A stretch of 64,000 nucleotides of DNA, from contig NZ_CAMJVK010000002.1 of the NCBI RefSeq assembly GCF_946221515.1, positions 1 through 64,000 of the forward strand, written 5' to 3'. The notes below the pieces were generated by a model, which searched no databases, had not been told where the DNA came from, and saw nothing but the letters and a program-made list of their open reading frames with translations. This DNA comes from an uncultured Fenollaria sp. Its GTDB lineage: Bacteria; Bacillota; Clostridia; Tissierellales; Peptoniphilaceae. The position numbers and the translations under genes are program-made. This document shows positions 42,601 to 51,934 of this stretch, in pieces; positions within the stretch are counted from its first letter, which is position 1, and every line of letters begins with the position of its first letter.

Positions 42601-43662
42601 ATGTATAAGAAAATATTTATCATGCTTATGGTCTTGTGCCTAGCCTTAACAGCTTGCGCAGGGACTGAAGATGCTGCTAAAAATGATAAAAAAGATTTAA
42701 GTATACTCTTACTGATCAATGGTACTCTTGGCGACAAAAGCTTCTTCGATAGCGCTGAAGCAGGCATGGAGCTAATCAAGGAAAAGTATCCAGAGATCAC
42801 TACTAAGACCATAGAGATGGGTACCGACGAGACAAAGTACGCTGCAATACTCGAAGAGAACGTAAGCTCAAAGGCCTACGACATCATCGTAGCGGGCACT
42901 TGGCAGCTTAAGGACAAGGTACAAAAGATATCCGAAGCTTACCCAGAACAAAAATTTATACTTTTTGACGACAACGCCAACGATGGCGAGAAAAAATATG
43001 AGAACATCTACTCGATTCTTTATAAGCAAAACGAAGGCGGCTTCTTAGCTGGAGCGCTTGCTAGCCTTGTAGAGAATGGCGAGGGCTATAGTTTTGCCAA
43101 AAAGACTAAAAAGATCGGTCTAATTGGCGGCATGGACAATAAGATAGTTAAGGACTTTTTACTTGGCTACGAAGATGGTGCAAAATACGTGGACGATGAC
43201 GTAGAGGTCTTAATAAGCTACGTTGGCAACTTTACTGACGCGATTAAGGCGAAGGACCTAGCTAACATCTTATACAAGGAGAAGGACGTCGACATAATTT
43301 TTAACGTCGCATCCATAGCTGGCCTTGGCATCATCGACTCAGCAGCTGAGACAGAGCACTACATCATAGGCGTTGACTCAGATCAAGCGGCTCTACTAGG
43401 CGAAGCAAAAGCAAAATACATTTTGACTTCAATACTAAAAAGAGTTGACAGATCCTTACTTAGAGCGATTGATAAATACAAAGCTGGCGAAGAAATCTTC
43501 GGCACAACAGAAATTTTAGGCGTTAAAGATGACGCCATCGGCATAGCTGACAACGATTTCTACAAAAACACAGTCAGCGAAGCAGATAGAGCCAAGATAG
43601 ACGAGATTATTGACGAGATAAAAGCTGATAAAATCACTATCAGAAGCGAATTCAATGATTAA
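42601..43662 (+). CDS. BMP-family substrate-binding lipoprotein (nucleoside type)
   Basis: 353 residues. Lipobox L-T-A-C at Cys19, then a periplasmic-binding-protein fold with L-L-I-N-G-T-L-G-D-K-S-F, N-E-G-G-F-L-A-G-A-L, I-G-L-I-G-G-M-D and G-V-D-S-D-Q. This is the PnrA/BmpA family, which binds purine nucleosides. It starts 1 nt after the acetyltransferase with no clear ribosome site, so translation is probably coupled. It is the first gene of a four-gene ABC importer. Confidence 0.92.
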   Translation: MYKKIFIMLMVLCLALTACAGTEDAAKNDKKDLSILLLINGTLGDKSFFDSAEAGMELIKEKYPEITTKTIEMGTDETKYAAILEENVSSKAYDIIVAGTWQLKDKVQKISEAYPEQKFILFDDNANDGEKKYENIYSILYKQNEGGFLAGALASLVENGEGYSFAKKTKKIGLIGGMDNKIVKDFLLGYEDGAKYVDDDVEVLISYVGNFTDAIKAKDLANILYKEKDVDIIFNVASIAGLGIIDSAAETEHYIIGVDSDQAALLGEAKAKYILTSILKRVDRSLLRAIDKYKAGEEIFGTTEILGVKDDAIGIADNDFYKNTVSEADRAKIDEIIDEIKADKITIRSEFND

Positions 43663-44725
43663 GATAAATAATTTAAGCTTTGCTTATGGCGAGAATATCA
43701 TCTTCGATAATTTTAGCTTAGAGATAAACGATAGACTTGCCTTTCTTATGGGGAAGAATGGCGCAGGCAAAACGACTCTTCTAAAACTCATTCACGGAGA
43801 CTTAAAAGATTATACTGGAGAGATAGTCTCGGACGAGGCCTATATGCTTAGTCAGAGCTTTATGCTCTTTGATGAGCTAAGCGCTATTGAAAATATCAGC
43901 TCTGCCATAAATGTGAGCAAAAAAGAAGCAGAGAGCCTTGTAAAAACATCGCCCTTCTACATTGGTGGCCTTGAAAGAAAAGTTAAGGACATGACGACTA
44001 TTGAGAGGCAGACAGTTGAGCTCATCGCAATGAGCCTAAGCGATAAAAAGCTGATACTACTTGACGAGGTGAGTGCCGCACTTGATGCGAGGACCACAGA
44101 TAAGCTTAAGGCCTACATCAAGGGCTCGGAGAAGAGCTTTCTTATGGTATCGCACGACGAGGACTTCATCCAAAGTTTCGATGCGAAGGAGATTTTACTC
44201 GATAAGCAAAAAACAGAGGCCGAGCAAAAAATTGATCCTAGGCAAAATGCACATAACACAAAAATTATTGGCATCTATCTAAAAGATGAGGCAAAACTCG
44301 AGATGCTTATCAATGGCTTCACGCGCTTCGCATACGTGCCAAAAGACGTGCGCAGCGCCTTGCTTATGGACGAAGAGGCGTACAAAAACATCTTTATATA
44401 TGATATTTTAAAGAATAAAAAACGCGATTTTACTAAAGACGCCGAGGACTTTATTGCAAAATACAAATTAAAGTTCAAGGCGCATGACATCACGAAGACA
44501 CTCTCTGGAGGCAACTTGCAAAAGCTAGTCTTTTTCAGAGAGCTAGAGCGTGATGAAGACCTATACATTTTATATAATTACAAAAAGGGCATGGACTTCG
44601 AAGCAAAGGCCCTTGCTCAAGAGTCGATACTTAAGAGGCGAGATGAAGGCAAGGCCATATACATTGTTTCGGACGATTACGAAGATTTAAAGGAGGATAT
44701 AGTAGATGAAATCAAAGTCATTTAA
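43655..44725 (+). CDS. ABC importer ATPase of the BMP system, with a truncated second ATPase domain
   Basis: 356 residues, where nucleoside importers of this family usually have ~510 with two full ATPase domains. The first domain has G-K-N-G-A-G-K-T-T, L-L-D-E-V-S-A-A-L-D and S-H-D. Its signature is degenerate (M-T-T-I-E-R-Q). The second domain has lost Walker A and about 100 residues but keeps L-S-G-G-N-L-Q-K-L-V. Only one composite ATP site, made from Walker A/B of domain 1 and the L-S-G-G of domain 2, can be complete. The gene overlaps both neighbours. Confidence 0.85.
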   Translation: MIKINNLSFAYGENIIFDNFSLEINDRLAFLMGKNGAGKTTLLKLIHGDLKDYTGEIVSDEAYMLSQSFMLFDELSAIENISSAINVSKKEAESLVKTSPFYIGGLERKVKDMTTIERQTVELIAMSLSDKKLILLDEVSAALDARTTDKLKAYIKGSEKSFLMVSHDEDFIQSFDAKEILLDKQKTEAEQKIDPRQNAHNTKIIGIYLKDEAKLEMLINGFTRFAYVPKDVRSALLMDEEAYKNIFIYDILKNKKRDFTKDAEDFIAKYKLKFKAHDITKTLSGGNLQKLVFFRELERDEDLYILYNYKKGMDFEAKALAQESILKRRDEGKAIYIVSDDYEDLKEDIVDEIKVI

Positions 44726-45671
44726 GAGATATTTCATTTTGCTATATCCTTTTTTGATGCTTATAACGCTTATCTTAGTCGCTTTGATCTCAAATATCAG
44801 TCTTAACGATATGCTCATGGCGGCCGCAAAACCATTCGCCTCGCCATTCTATAGACTGAGCTTCATCAAAGAATTTCTTATAGTCGGACTTTTGTCAGTG
44901 GCGATGAATCTTTCCTTGTCAATGGGTGAGATGAATTTTTCACTTGAAGGCATCTTTCATATGGCGGTCTTCTTATCGGCGCTAGTAGCCATTTACTTTG
45001 CAAATTTCTTTCTAATTATAGTTTTAGTGCCCATAGTTTTATACTTACTTTGGCAAGTACCGAAAAAAGTATCAAGGGGCGATGGAAGTAAGCTCATCAT
45101 CTCCTCTTTGATCTTTAACTACCTTATTTTAGGCGCGATAAATTATCTTGTATATACATTTTTCTCAGATGAAAATATTTCTTCAGCCGTTACAAAAGAC
45201 TTTGCTTTTGCTCTTGATATGAAGCTTGGCATTGCCATAGCCGTAGTGAGCCTCATTGCTTTTATAATATTTGCAGTGAAGACTTCGCTAGTAACTAAGC
45301 TAAAGATAATAAAGGATGCGCCAAGCATATTGATATCGACCGGAACTGAGATAAAAAAAGAAAAGAGGGCGATAGACCTTTGTCTTGTGCTTTTAACATC
45401 TTTGGCCGCATTTCTATATCTTTTCTTAAACTACAATCGCTTTTCACTTCAAAGCTTCACGGGATATGGCTTTGACGCGATAACTGTAACGCTTCTAGCA
45501 CGTGGCGACTTTAAAAAACTTGCCTACCCAGCCATATTAATTACATACATAAGACTTTTAAGCCTTGTCATGCAGACCGAATTTTCTTTCGTTTCCTCTG
45601 TGATGTACCTAATGCAAGGCGTTCTCATCTTTATATCGATATTGGAGGCGCGCGATGACAGAAATTCTTAG
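44706..45671 (+). CDS. ABC importer permease 1 (nucleoside type)
   Basis: 321 residues with about nine hydrophobic segments. The pattern G-L-L-S-V-A-M-N-L-S-L-S-M-G-E-M-N-F-S-L matches the family block E-M-x-x-x-x-E-G-x-F in the permeases of BMP/ribose-type importers. It is slightly shorter and more diverged than usual, like its ATPase. It overlaps the next permease by 17 nt. Confidence 0.85.
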   Translation: MKSKSFKRYFILLYPFLMLITLILVALISNISLNDMLMAAAKPFASPFYRLSFIKEFLIVGLLSVAMNLSLSMGEMNFSLEGIFHMAVFLSALVAIYFANFFLIIVLVPIVLYLLWQVPKKVSRGDGSKLIISSLIFNYLILGAINYLVYTFFSDENISSAVTKDFAFALDMKLGIAIAVVSLIAFIIFAVKTSLVTKLKIIKDAPSILISTGTEIKKEKRAIDLCLVLLTSLAAFLYLFLNYNRFSLQSFTGYGFDAITVTLLARGDFKKLAYPAILITYIRLLSLVMQTEFSFVSSVMYLMQGVLIFISILEARDDRNS

Positions 45672-46521
45672 AGCATTTATACGCATATTTCTTTTGTGCC
45701 TAGCCATCAACTCGATGAGGATGCTCGGTCTCTGTCTCTTACACGCAGACGGCCTTGTCAATATCTCGGCGATAACGGCACTTGTGGTCTATAGCGAAAC
45801 GCATTCCTTTACTATGAGCATTTTGGCTGCGACAACCGTAACACTTCTTGTAAATACATTATTTGTTTACTTAACGAAGCGAAGAGGCACATCAGACATT
45901 GTTTATGGCATAGCGATGAACCTTATTCTGCGCGGTCTATCGGGACTAATCCTTTATCTATATGCGGATGACCTCGCCATGTCGACTTCGGTCAATGTTA
46001 ATTTTGATGTGAAAGTCTTTGGTGTAGACATATTTATAGTTTTGTCTCTAGTACTAAGCCTTTTCTATTATATATATCTATATAAGACGAGGGCGGGGCT
46101 TGAGCTAAGAGCCGTGGGTCTTGATGAAGAAATAGCCAGCTTTAGAAAATTAAATATAGCTAGGGCGCGTCGCGATGCGATTCTTTTTGCATCCATTTTT
46201 GCGTCACTCGTTGGAAGCTTCTTATCGCTATCGTATTTTTCATACTTCACGGAGAATATCTCGCAAAATGTAGGCTACGTATGCTTGGCGCTTGAAGGCT
46301 TCTCAGCCATAAGCCCAGCTCTAACGCCAATAGCAAGCCTTGTATACGCTGTCTTTACTTATCTTGCAGGCTCCTTTCAAAGTGTGGCGGCTATTAACTA
46401 CAAGCTCTTGGACTTGATTCCATATCTTGTAATTCTCATTTTGCTATACTTTTTGAAGGACGATAAAAAATTGCGCGGCAAGGGCTTTTATGATATAATT
46501 AAAAAAGAGGTGAAGAAATGA
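45655..46521 (+). CDS. ABC importer permease 2 (nucleoside type)
   Basis: 288 residues with about eight hydrophobic segments. The second-permease block T-R-A-G-L-E-L-R-A-V-G-L-D-E, typical of YufQ/NupC-type partners, is clear at about residues 147-160. It overlaps the GH73 gene by 4 nt. Confidence 0.88.
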   Translation: MTEILRAFIRIFLLCLAINSMRMLGLCLLHADGLVNISAITALVVYSETHSFTMSILAATTVTLLVNTLFVYLTKRRGTSDIVYGIAMNLILRGLSGLILYLYADDLAMSTSVNVNFDVKVFGVDIFIVLSLVLSLFYYIYLYKTRAGLELRAVGLDEEIASFRKLNIARARRDAILFASIFASLVGSFLSLSYFSYFTENISQNVGYVCLALEGFSAISPALTPIASLVYAVFTYLAGSFQSVAAINYKLLDLIPYLVILILLYFLKDDKKLRGKGFYDIIKKEVKK

Positions 46522-48575
46522 AAAAGCTAATTAGAAATTTATTTATACTATCGATACTGCTTCTAGGCCTTATGAATACAGGCACTAAGGCGGCATCACT
46601 TAACTTAATTATAGACGGAAACAACGTGACAAAGAGCGCGAGCCCCATTGTCAAAAACAGAAGGACCTTGGTTCCACTTCGTTTCATCGGGGAAGCTTTA
46701 GGAAAGGAAGTTCTTTGGAACAACGATGAAAAGAGCGTTACAGTTAGTGATGATAGTGCTAGCTTCAAGCTATATATCGACTCAAAGATTATTGACAATA
46801 GTGACGGAACGCTTAAGTTTACTGATGTTGCTCCTTGCATTGTTAATCGCAAAACATATCTACCGCTTAGAGCCATAGCTGAGCTTATGAATATAGGCGT
46901 CGGCTACGATAAAGCAAGCTCAACGGTTACTATTGATTCATCTACTTATAATCCGGTCGAAGAGAGCACTACAATCGTTGGTCTTATGCCAAATCAAACT
47001 ATAAATACTAAGATGAATTTTACTTTCGTAACAAATAAAAATTTTGCAAAGGCAAAGCTATTGTTATTAAACGACAAAAACGAAGGCTATATACAAGACG
47101 TGAAGACAAGTACAGCCGAAGCGCTTGAGTTTTTACCGAGCCTTAAAGACGAAGGAAATAAAAAATTAGTATTAGCCTTATACGATGCGAATGGCAATGT
47201 AATTGACGCGACAGGCGCCAAGATCAATTTAAGCGTGCTTCCAAGAGTAACTTACTCAGGCGTTGAGAACGGCGGCTTTGTGCAAGACGAGCTAAAGATT
47301 ACGCCAGACATAAACTTTATCGCATCAAAGATGAAGGCGATTATAACTAATTTAACTACAGGCAAGACTGAAACAAAGGACAATCTTGATCCAGAAGGAG
47401 AATTTTTATTCAAGCCAAGCTATTTAGATGTGGGCAGCTACTCCATCATGCTATCGGCTTTTGACGAGCTAGGAAGAGAGCACTTTGGCGAGACAAAGAC
47501 CTTCACCATAAGCATAAATCCGTATCTCAATATAACAGGCGTACCGAAGGACGGAGTCATCTCAGGTCAAGTAACGCTTAACGCGCAAAGAAACTTCGAT
47601 GTAATGAGAACTGATTACGTTTTAAGAGATCCAGTGACTGGCATTGAAACAGTTATCGAGTCAAAATCATACGGCGCATGCAAGTTCTTCCCGAACATTA
47701 ACGATGCGGGTCAAAAGGAAGTCTTCGTCAGATGCATAGACGCGAGCGGAAAGACTATGGAGAGCGAACACAAACTTGTTTTGATCAAGGGCGACTCGAA
47801 GCTTATACTTGAAGGCGTTGCTCCTGGGGGCATCGTTCATAAGTATGTGGATTTGAACGCCGTGTCAAACGTTGGAGTCAACAGTGTAAACTATTACATC
47901 AAAAATCTTAGAACAGGAAAGACTAAGACCATAGCTGAGAACGTACCTTATGGCCAAAAGTTTAGATACAACGTCACTAAAGACGATGAAGGCGAGAATG
48001 AAATTAGCGTTACAGGCAATCAAATCGACGCCTTTATCAAGGGCGAGAGCATTAAGTTTAGGATATACACTGGAAAGATATATACAAAGCAGCCGCTAAT
48101 GGCAAAGGATAAATTCCTTGACTACACAAAGAAAATAGCTAGACGCGAATTTTTAAGAACAGATTTAAGCGGCGCCATCACTACAGCACAAGCGATACTT
48201 GAATCAGGCTGGGGCCAATCAGTGCCAGTCGATAAGTACACGGGAAAGTTCTCTAATAACCTATTTGGTATCAAGGGCAGCGCTTCCAATGGCACCGTAA
48301 CCATAACTACAACAGAAGTTTATAATAATGTTAGATACACAGTTGATGACAAGTTCAGAGCATATAAATCGGCCGACGAATCATTTAGAGATCACACTGA
48401 ATTATTCTTCGCAAAGAAATGGTATACGCCATTTAGAAAAGTTATGTTCAACGACCAAAGAGGTGTCTACGCAATCAAGAGATGCGGTTATGCGACAGAC
48501 CCTAGCTATCCAGCGAAATTAAAGCAAATCATCGACAAATACAATCTAAAAGAGCTAGACAAAGTTAATTTATAA
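46518..48575 (+). CDS. secreted cell-wall hydrolase: copper-amine-oxidase-N domain plus GH73 glucosaminidase
   Basis: 685 residues. A signal peptide ends near T-K-A-A-S. Residues ~30-140 form a stalk-like CuAO-N domain (R-R-T-L-V-P-L-R-F-I, K-T-Y-L-P-L-R-A-I). About 360 residues of beta-rich repeats follow, each opening with a G-V-x-x-G-G/D-x-V pattern. The C-terminal ~160 residues are an N-acetylglucosaminidase domain with the glutamate in Q-A-I-L-E-S-G-W-G, then N-N-L-F-G-I-K-G and F-R-A-Y. It cuts the glycan strand of peptidoglycan. It overlaps the permease stop. Confidence 0.92.
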   Translation: MKKLIRNLFILSILLLGLMNTGTKAASLNLIIDGNNVTKSASPIVKNRRTLVPLRFIGEALGKEVLWNNDEKSVTVSDDSASFKLYIDSKIIDNSDGTLKFTDVAPCIVNRKTYLPLRAIAELMNIGVGYDKASSTVTIDSSTYNPVEESTTIVGLMPNQTINTKMNFTFVTNKNFAKAKLLLLNDKNEGYIQDVKTSTAEALEFLPSLKDEGNKKLVLALYDANGNVIDATGAKINLSVLPRVTYSGVENGGFVQDELKITPDINFIASKMKAIITNLTTGKTETKDNLDPEGEFLFKPSYLDVGSYSIMLSAFDELGREHFGETKTFTISINPYLNITGVPKDGVISGQVTLNAQRNFDVMRTDYVLRDPVTGIETVIESKSYGACKFFPNINDAGQKEVFVRCIDASGKTMESEHKLVLIKGDSKLILEGVAPGGIVHKYVDLNAVSNVGVNSVNYYIKNLRTGKTKTIAENVPYGQKFRYNVTKDDEGENEISVTGNQIDAFIKGESIKFRIYTGKIYTKQPLMAKDKFLDYTKKIARREFLRTDLSGAITTAQAILESGWGQSVPVDKYTGKFSNNLFGIKGSASNGTVTITTTEVYNNVRYTVDDKFRAYKSADESFRDHTELFFAKKWYTPFRKVMFNDQRGVYAIKRCGYATDPSYPAKLKQIIDKYNLKELDKVNL

Positions 48576-48579
48576 GATA

Positions 48580-48610
48580 TCGAGCAGGGCACTTGCCTTG
48601 CTCTTTTATC
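48580..48610 (+). terminator. intrinsic terminator
   Basis: GAGCAGGGC and GCCTTGCTC-type arms around ACTT, followed by TTTTATC. Confidence 0.8.
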
Positions 48611-48692
48611 TTAGGCAAAATATAAAAAAAATAATAAATTTTAGCATAGTAATGATTTAGACTGGGTATATTATAAAAAAGGAGGTATATTT

Positions 48693-49364
48693 ATGAATTA
48701 CTTAGTTTTAATCGGCGTACTGCTAATAGTTGTCGGCTTTGCACTAAAGCTTGACGTTGTAGCAGTCGTTTTGATATCTGGCCTAGTAACTGGCTTGGTA
48801 TCAGGTATGTCATTAGTAGAAGTATTAGACTTAATTGGAAAGGGCTTTGTAACAAACAGATACATGTCACTTTTCTTCCTAAGTCTACCACTAATCGCTA
48901 TCATGGAAAGGTACGGTCTTAAGGACAGAGCGGCTGAAGCCATCAAGAAGATCAAATCAGCAAGCGCAGGTGGCGTTGTTGGTTTATACATCTTAATTAG
49001 ATGGGTAGCAGCTATATTCTCTTTAAGACTTGGTGGACACGTTCAATTCGTTAGACCACTTATACTACCTATGGCTGAAGGTGCTGCAGCAAAAACTGTT
49101 GACCTATCAGAAAAGAAATTAGAAGAGCTTAAGGGACTTGCAGGTGCTGCAGAAAACTACGGAAACTTCTTCGGACAAAACATCTTCCCAGTTGCGAGCG
49201 GAGTTTTATTAATTCAAGGTACACTAGCAGGAGCTGGTTATGAAGTTACTAACGCAGAAATCGCTCAAGGCTCAATACTAGCCGGCGTTGCTATGGTGAT
49301 TTTATCACTAGTACAATGCTACCTATTTGAAAAAAGTTTAAGAAAGGAGCTTAAGAATGTTTAA
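48693..49364 (+). CDS. DUF969-family membrane protein
   Basis: 223 residues, about six hydrophobic segments, starting with the family's L-I-G-V-L-L-I-V-V-G-F-A-L-K. Conserved blocks such as G-G-H-V-Q-F-V-R-P-L and F-F-G-Q-N-I-F-P-V are visible. DUF969 and DUF979 proteins almost always come as neighbours and probably form one transporter. The pyroglutamyl peptidase gene next door suggests 5-oxoproline or pyroglutamyl peptides as substrate. AAAGGAGG precedes the ATG. Confidence 0.9.
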   Translation: MNYLVLIGVLLIVVGFALKLDVVAVVLISGLVTGLVSGMSLVEVLDLIGKGFVTNRYMSLFFLSLPLIAIMERYGLKDRAAEAIKKIKSASAGGVVGLYILIRWVAAIFSLRLGGHVQFVRPLILPMAEGAAAKTVDLSEKKLEELKGLAGAAENYGNFFGQNIFPVASGVLLIQGTLAGAGYEVTNAEIAQGSILAGVAMVILSLVQCYLFEKSLRKELKNV

Positions 49365-50355
49365 ATTTATTTATGCTAATTCAGCTATGGTTGACGAAGT
49401 CATCTACATTCTATGTGGTATCGTCTGCATTATGACTGGAATTAGAGGCTTAAAGAATAAAAAAGCTCCTATCGGTACATTTCTTTTCTGGACACTTTTA
49501 GGTATACTTTTTGGAGCAGGTAAGTTTATTATCGACAGTTTTGAACATGGCGGAGCCATCATAGGCGGCTGCTTGATGCTACTAGGAGCACTAACACTTA
49601 CAAATCAAGTACAAATAGGCGAGTTCAATTCTCAATCAGAAGAACAAAAAATTGCTTATGGCAAAAAGGTTGGCAACAAGATATTCATACCAGCTCTTGC
49701 AATAGGTGTCATCGCCATGATCATGGCGCAATTCAAGAGCTTTAAAGTGGCTGTTGATGTAAAAGATGGTGCAGATGTATTCTTTGGATTTACATCAGCT
49801 CAAACACTTGGTATATCATCGGTACTTGCCATCATCATCGCTTTAATCATAACAAAGGCGAAATACTCTGAAACAAAGGAAGATACAGCTAAGATGCTTA
49901 TGCAAATAGGCAGCTCATCACTACTTCCTCAACTACTTGGAGCACTAGGAACAGTATTCGCAGCGGCAGGCGTTGGCGAAATCATTGGTTCAGGCGTTTC
50001 AGCTGTAGTTCCACCTGAAGCAAAAGTTTTAGGCGTAATCGCTTATTGCGTTGGTATGGTAGTCTTTACCATGATTATGGGTAATGCCTTCGCAGCATTT
50101 ACAGTTATTACACTTGGCGTTGGTGTTCCATTCGTTATTGCCAATGGCGGTAACCCTGCCATCATAGGCGCGCTTGGTATGACTTGCGGCTACTGCGGTA
50201 CGCTACTAACACCTATGGCTGCTAACTTCAACATAGTTCCAGGAGCTATACTTGAAACAAAAGATAAATACACTATAATCAAGGCACAAGCACCAGTTGC
50301 TATACCTTTAATAGTAGTACACATTATATTAATGTTATTGATTGGATTTAGATAG
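49357..50355 (+). CDS. DUF979-family membrane protein
   Basis: 332 residues with about nine hydrophobic segments. The family block G-N-A-F-A-A-F-T-V-I-T and the C-terminal T-C-G-Y-C-G-T-L-L-T-P-M-A-A-N-F-N are present. It overlaps the DUF969 gene by 8 nt and is followed by pcp, the conserved order in Firmicutes. It is a likely second half of the transporter. Confidence 0.9.
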   Translation: MFKFIYANSAMVDEVIYILCGIVCIMTGIRGLKNKKAPIGTFLFWTLLGILFGAGKFIIDSFEHGGAIIGGCLMLLGALTLTNQVQIGEFNSQSEEQKIAYGKKVGNKIFIPALAIGVIAMIMAQFKSFKVAVDVKDGADVFFGFTSAQTLGISSVLAIIIALIITKAKYSETKEDTAKMLMQIGSSSLLPQLLGALGTVFAAAGVGEIIGSGVSAVVPPEAKVLGVIAYCVGMVVFTMIMGNAFAAFTVITLGVGVPFVIANGGNPAIIGALGMTCGYCGTLLTPMAANFNIVPGAILETKDKYTIIKAQAPVAIPLIVVHIILMLLIGFR

Positions 50356-50388
50356 AATTAGAAGAAATTTTTGAAAGGAGACGATATT

Positions 50389-51030
50389 TTGAAAATATTA
50401 GTAACAGGCTTTGACCCCTTTGGCGGAGAAAAGATAAATCCAGCGATAGAATCAGTAAAGAAACTTCCTGATACAATTGCCGGAGCTGAAATAATTAAGC
50501 TAGAGATACCTACTGTAATCGGTAAATCTGTAGACAAAATCAAAGCAAAGATAGAAGAAGTGCATCCAGACGTAGTTTTATCCATCGGTCAAGCAGGCGG
50601 CAGGCCAGACATCACTGTTGAAAGAGTTGGCATCAACTGCGACGACTGCAGAATCAAGGACAACGAAGGCAATCAACCTATAGATGAAAAGGTAGCTGAA
50701 GATGGCCCAGCAGCATATTTCTCGACGCTACCAATCAAGGCCATGGTAAAAAATATACAAGATGGCGGCGTGCCAGCAAGCGTATCAAACACAGCGGGCA
50801 CTTTCATCTGTAATCACGTTCTTTATGGAGTAGCACACATACAAGCTACTAAGCATCCTGAGATGAGAACAGGTTTTATACACATTCCGTTCTTACCAGA
50901 GCAAGTACTTGACAAGAAGAACATGCCATCGATGGCGCTTGAGACTATAGTTAAGGGACTTACTTTGGCAATAGAAGCGATTGTAAATAATGATAGTGAT
51001 ATTAAAGTCACAGGTGGAGCCACTCATTAA
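50389..51030 (+). CDS. pcp: pyroglutamyl-peptidase I (pyrrolidone-carboxylate peptidase)
   Basis: Removes N-terminal pyroglutamate. The start is TTG at 50389, 8 nt after AAAGGAG. 213 residues with G-F-D-P-F-G-G-E near the start, the catalytic Glu in V-E-R-V-G-I-N, the catalytic Cys in [11 protein letters not shown] and the His in H-I-P-F-L-P-E-Q. It is co-operonic with DUF969/DUF979. Confidence 0.95.
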   Translation: MKILVTGFDPFGGEKINPAIESVKKLPDTIAGAEIIKLEIPTVIGKSVDKIKAKIEEVHPDVVLSIGQAGGRPDITVERVGINCDDCRIKDNEGNQPIDEKVAEDGPAAYFSTLPIKAMVKNIQDGGVPASVSNTAGTFICNHVLYGVAHIQATKHPEMRTGFIHIPFLPEQVLDKKNMPSMALETIVKGLTLAIEAIVNNDSDIKVTGGATH

Positions 51031-51040
51031 TTCTTAAAAA

Positions 51041-51146
51041 AATCGCGCCTGAAGCTTGTAACGAATGAAGACATATCCTCGATGTACTCGCTTGTACTAC
51101 TCCGGTATGTCTCATTCTAAACTTCGCTTCATTCATCGATTTTTTC
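51041..51146 (+). repeat. dispersed hairpin element, copy B (terminator-like)
   Basis: Nested pairing: AAATCG with CGATTT outside, GAAGC with GCTTC next, then GAATG.AGACATA (51063-51075) with TATGTCT.CATTC (51106-51117) and GTAC/GTAC in the loop. A T run follows, so it can end the pcp operon. It shares block order with the element at 16966-17056. Confidence 0.72.
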
Positions 51147-51200
51147 TACAGAATTAAAAAAAATATATTTAAATGCATATAATGTTTATCAAACATAAAG

Positions 51201-51230
51201 AGACTAGAATTAATTTTCTAGTCTTTTTTA
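51201..51230 (+). terminator. intrinsic terminator
   Basis: AGACTAGAA pairs with TTCTAGTCT around TTAATT and is followed by TTTTT. Confidence 0.92.
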
Positions 51231-51249
51231 TTATATCTACACAAAGCTA

Positions 51250-51278
51250 TTGACAAAGCAAATTACTAATGCTATAAT
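51250..51278 (+). promoter_or_regulatory. promoter of the TetR gene
   Basis: Consensus TTGACA at 51250-51255 and TATAAT at 51273-51278, 17 bp apart. Confidence 0.92.
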
Positions 51279-51283
51279 AATAT

Positions 51284-51296
51284 TGAACATAGTTCA
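51284..51296. promoter_or_regulatory. TetR operator 1
   Basis: TGAACATAGTTCA, an inverted TGAAC/GTTCA, lies just after the -10 box of the tetR promoter. The same half-sites recur at 51906-51918 before the next gene. Confidence 0.8.
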
Positions 51297-51309
51297 GTTA
51301 GGAGGACGT

Positions 51310-51864
51310 ATGAAGAGCTCTGTTTTATCAAAGGACGCAATACTCATAAAAATTAGAGAGATAGTCGCAAGAGACGGCCTCGATGCGCTTAGCATAAGAG
51401 GGCTCGCGAAGGAGCTTGATTGCTCTGTCGGTATCATCTACTACTACTTTGAGTCGAAAGACGAGCTGATCGTCGAAGCGATAGAAAGCGTTTGGGAAGA
51501 CATCTTTCAAGCGGGTGAGACAAGTAACTACGATTCATTTTTAGCTTATATCAGCGATTCTTTTACACATATAAGCAGTGGAATTAAAAAGTATCCAAAC
51601 TTTTTTACTCTTCACACAATCATGCTTCAAGCAGATAAAAGGACCGAGGCTAAGTCCACGATGCAGATTTACATGACTAAGCTTAAGAGCAATATGAAAG
51701 AAGTTTTGGATCGAGATAGCAGTGTTAAGAAAGGCGTTTTCACTGATGACTTCACTGAGGATGATTTTATTAATTTCGTCATGTCAAACATTATGAGTTT
51801 TATACTTGATCCATCATATAAAAAAGAGTTTTTCATTAAACTTATAGATAAAATACTATATTAA
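51310..51864 (+). CDS. TetR-family transcriptional repressor
   Basis: 184 residues. The N-terminal helix-turn-helix has L-A-K-E-L-D-C-S-V-G-I-I-Y-Y-Y-F-E-S-K-D-E-L. The C-terminal ligand domain is diverged. The ATG at 51310 has AGGAGG. The operator in its own promoter and the matching operator before the next gene indicate autoregulation plus control of the membrane protein. Confidence 0.93.
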   Translation: MKSSVLSKDAILIKIREIVARDGLDALSIRGLAKELDCSVGIIYYYFESKDELIVEAIESVWEDIFQAGETSNYDSFLAYISDSFTHISSGIKKYPNFFTLHTIMLQADKRTEAKSTMQIYMTKLKSNMKEVLDRDSSVKKGVFTDDFTEDDFINFVMSNIMSFILDPSYKKEFFIKLIDKILY

Positions 51865-51865
51865 A

Positions 51866-51892
51866 ACCCGTCACTTAATCTGACGGGTATAT
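51866..51892 (+). terminator. terminator after tetR
   Basis: ACCCGTCA and TGACGGGT arms around CTTAATC, followed by an AT-rich but T-poor tract, so it may be leaky. Confidence 0.6.
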
Positions 51893-51905
51893 ATCTAAGC
51901 GATAT

Positions 51906-51918
51906 TGAACAATGTTCA
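51906..51918. promoter_or_regulatory. TetR operator 2
   Basis: TGAACAATGTTCA, the same half-sites as operator 1, lies 16 nt before the start of the next gene. Confidence 0.8.
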
Positions 51919-51934
51919 GTAAAGGAGTGATATT

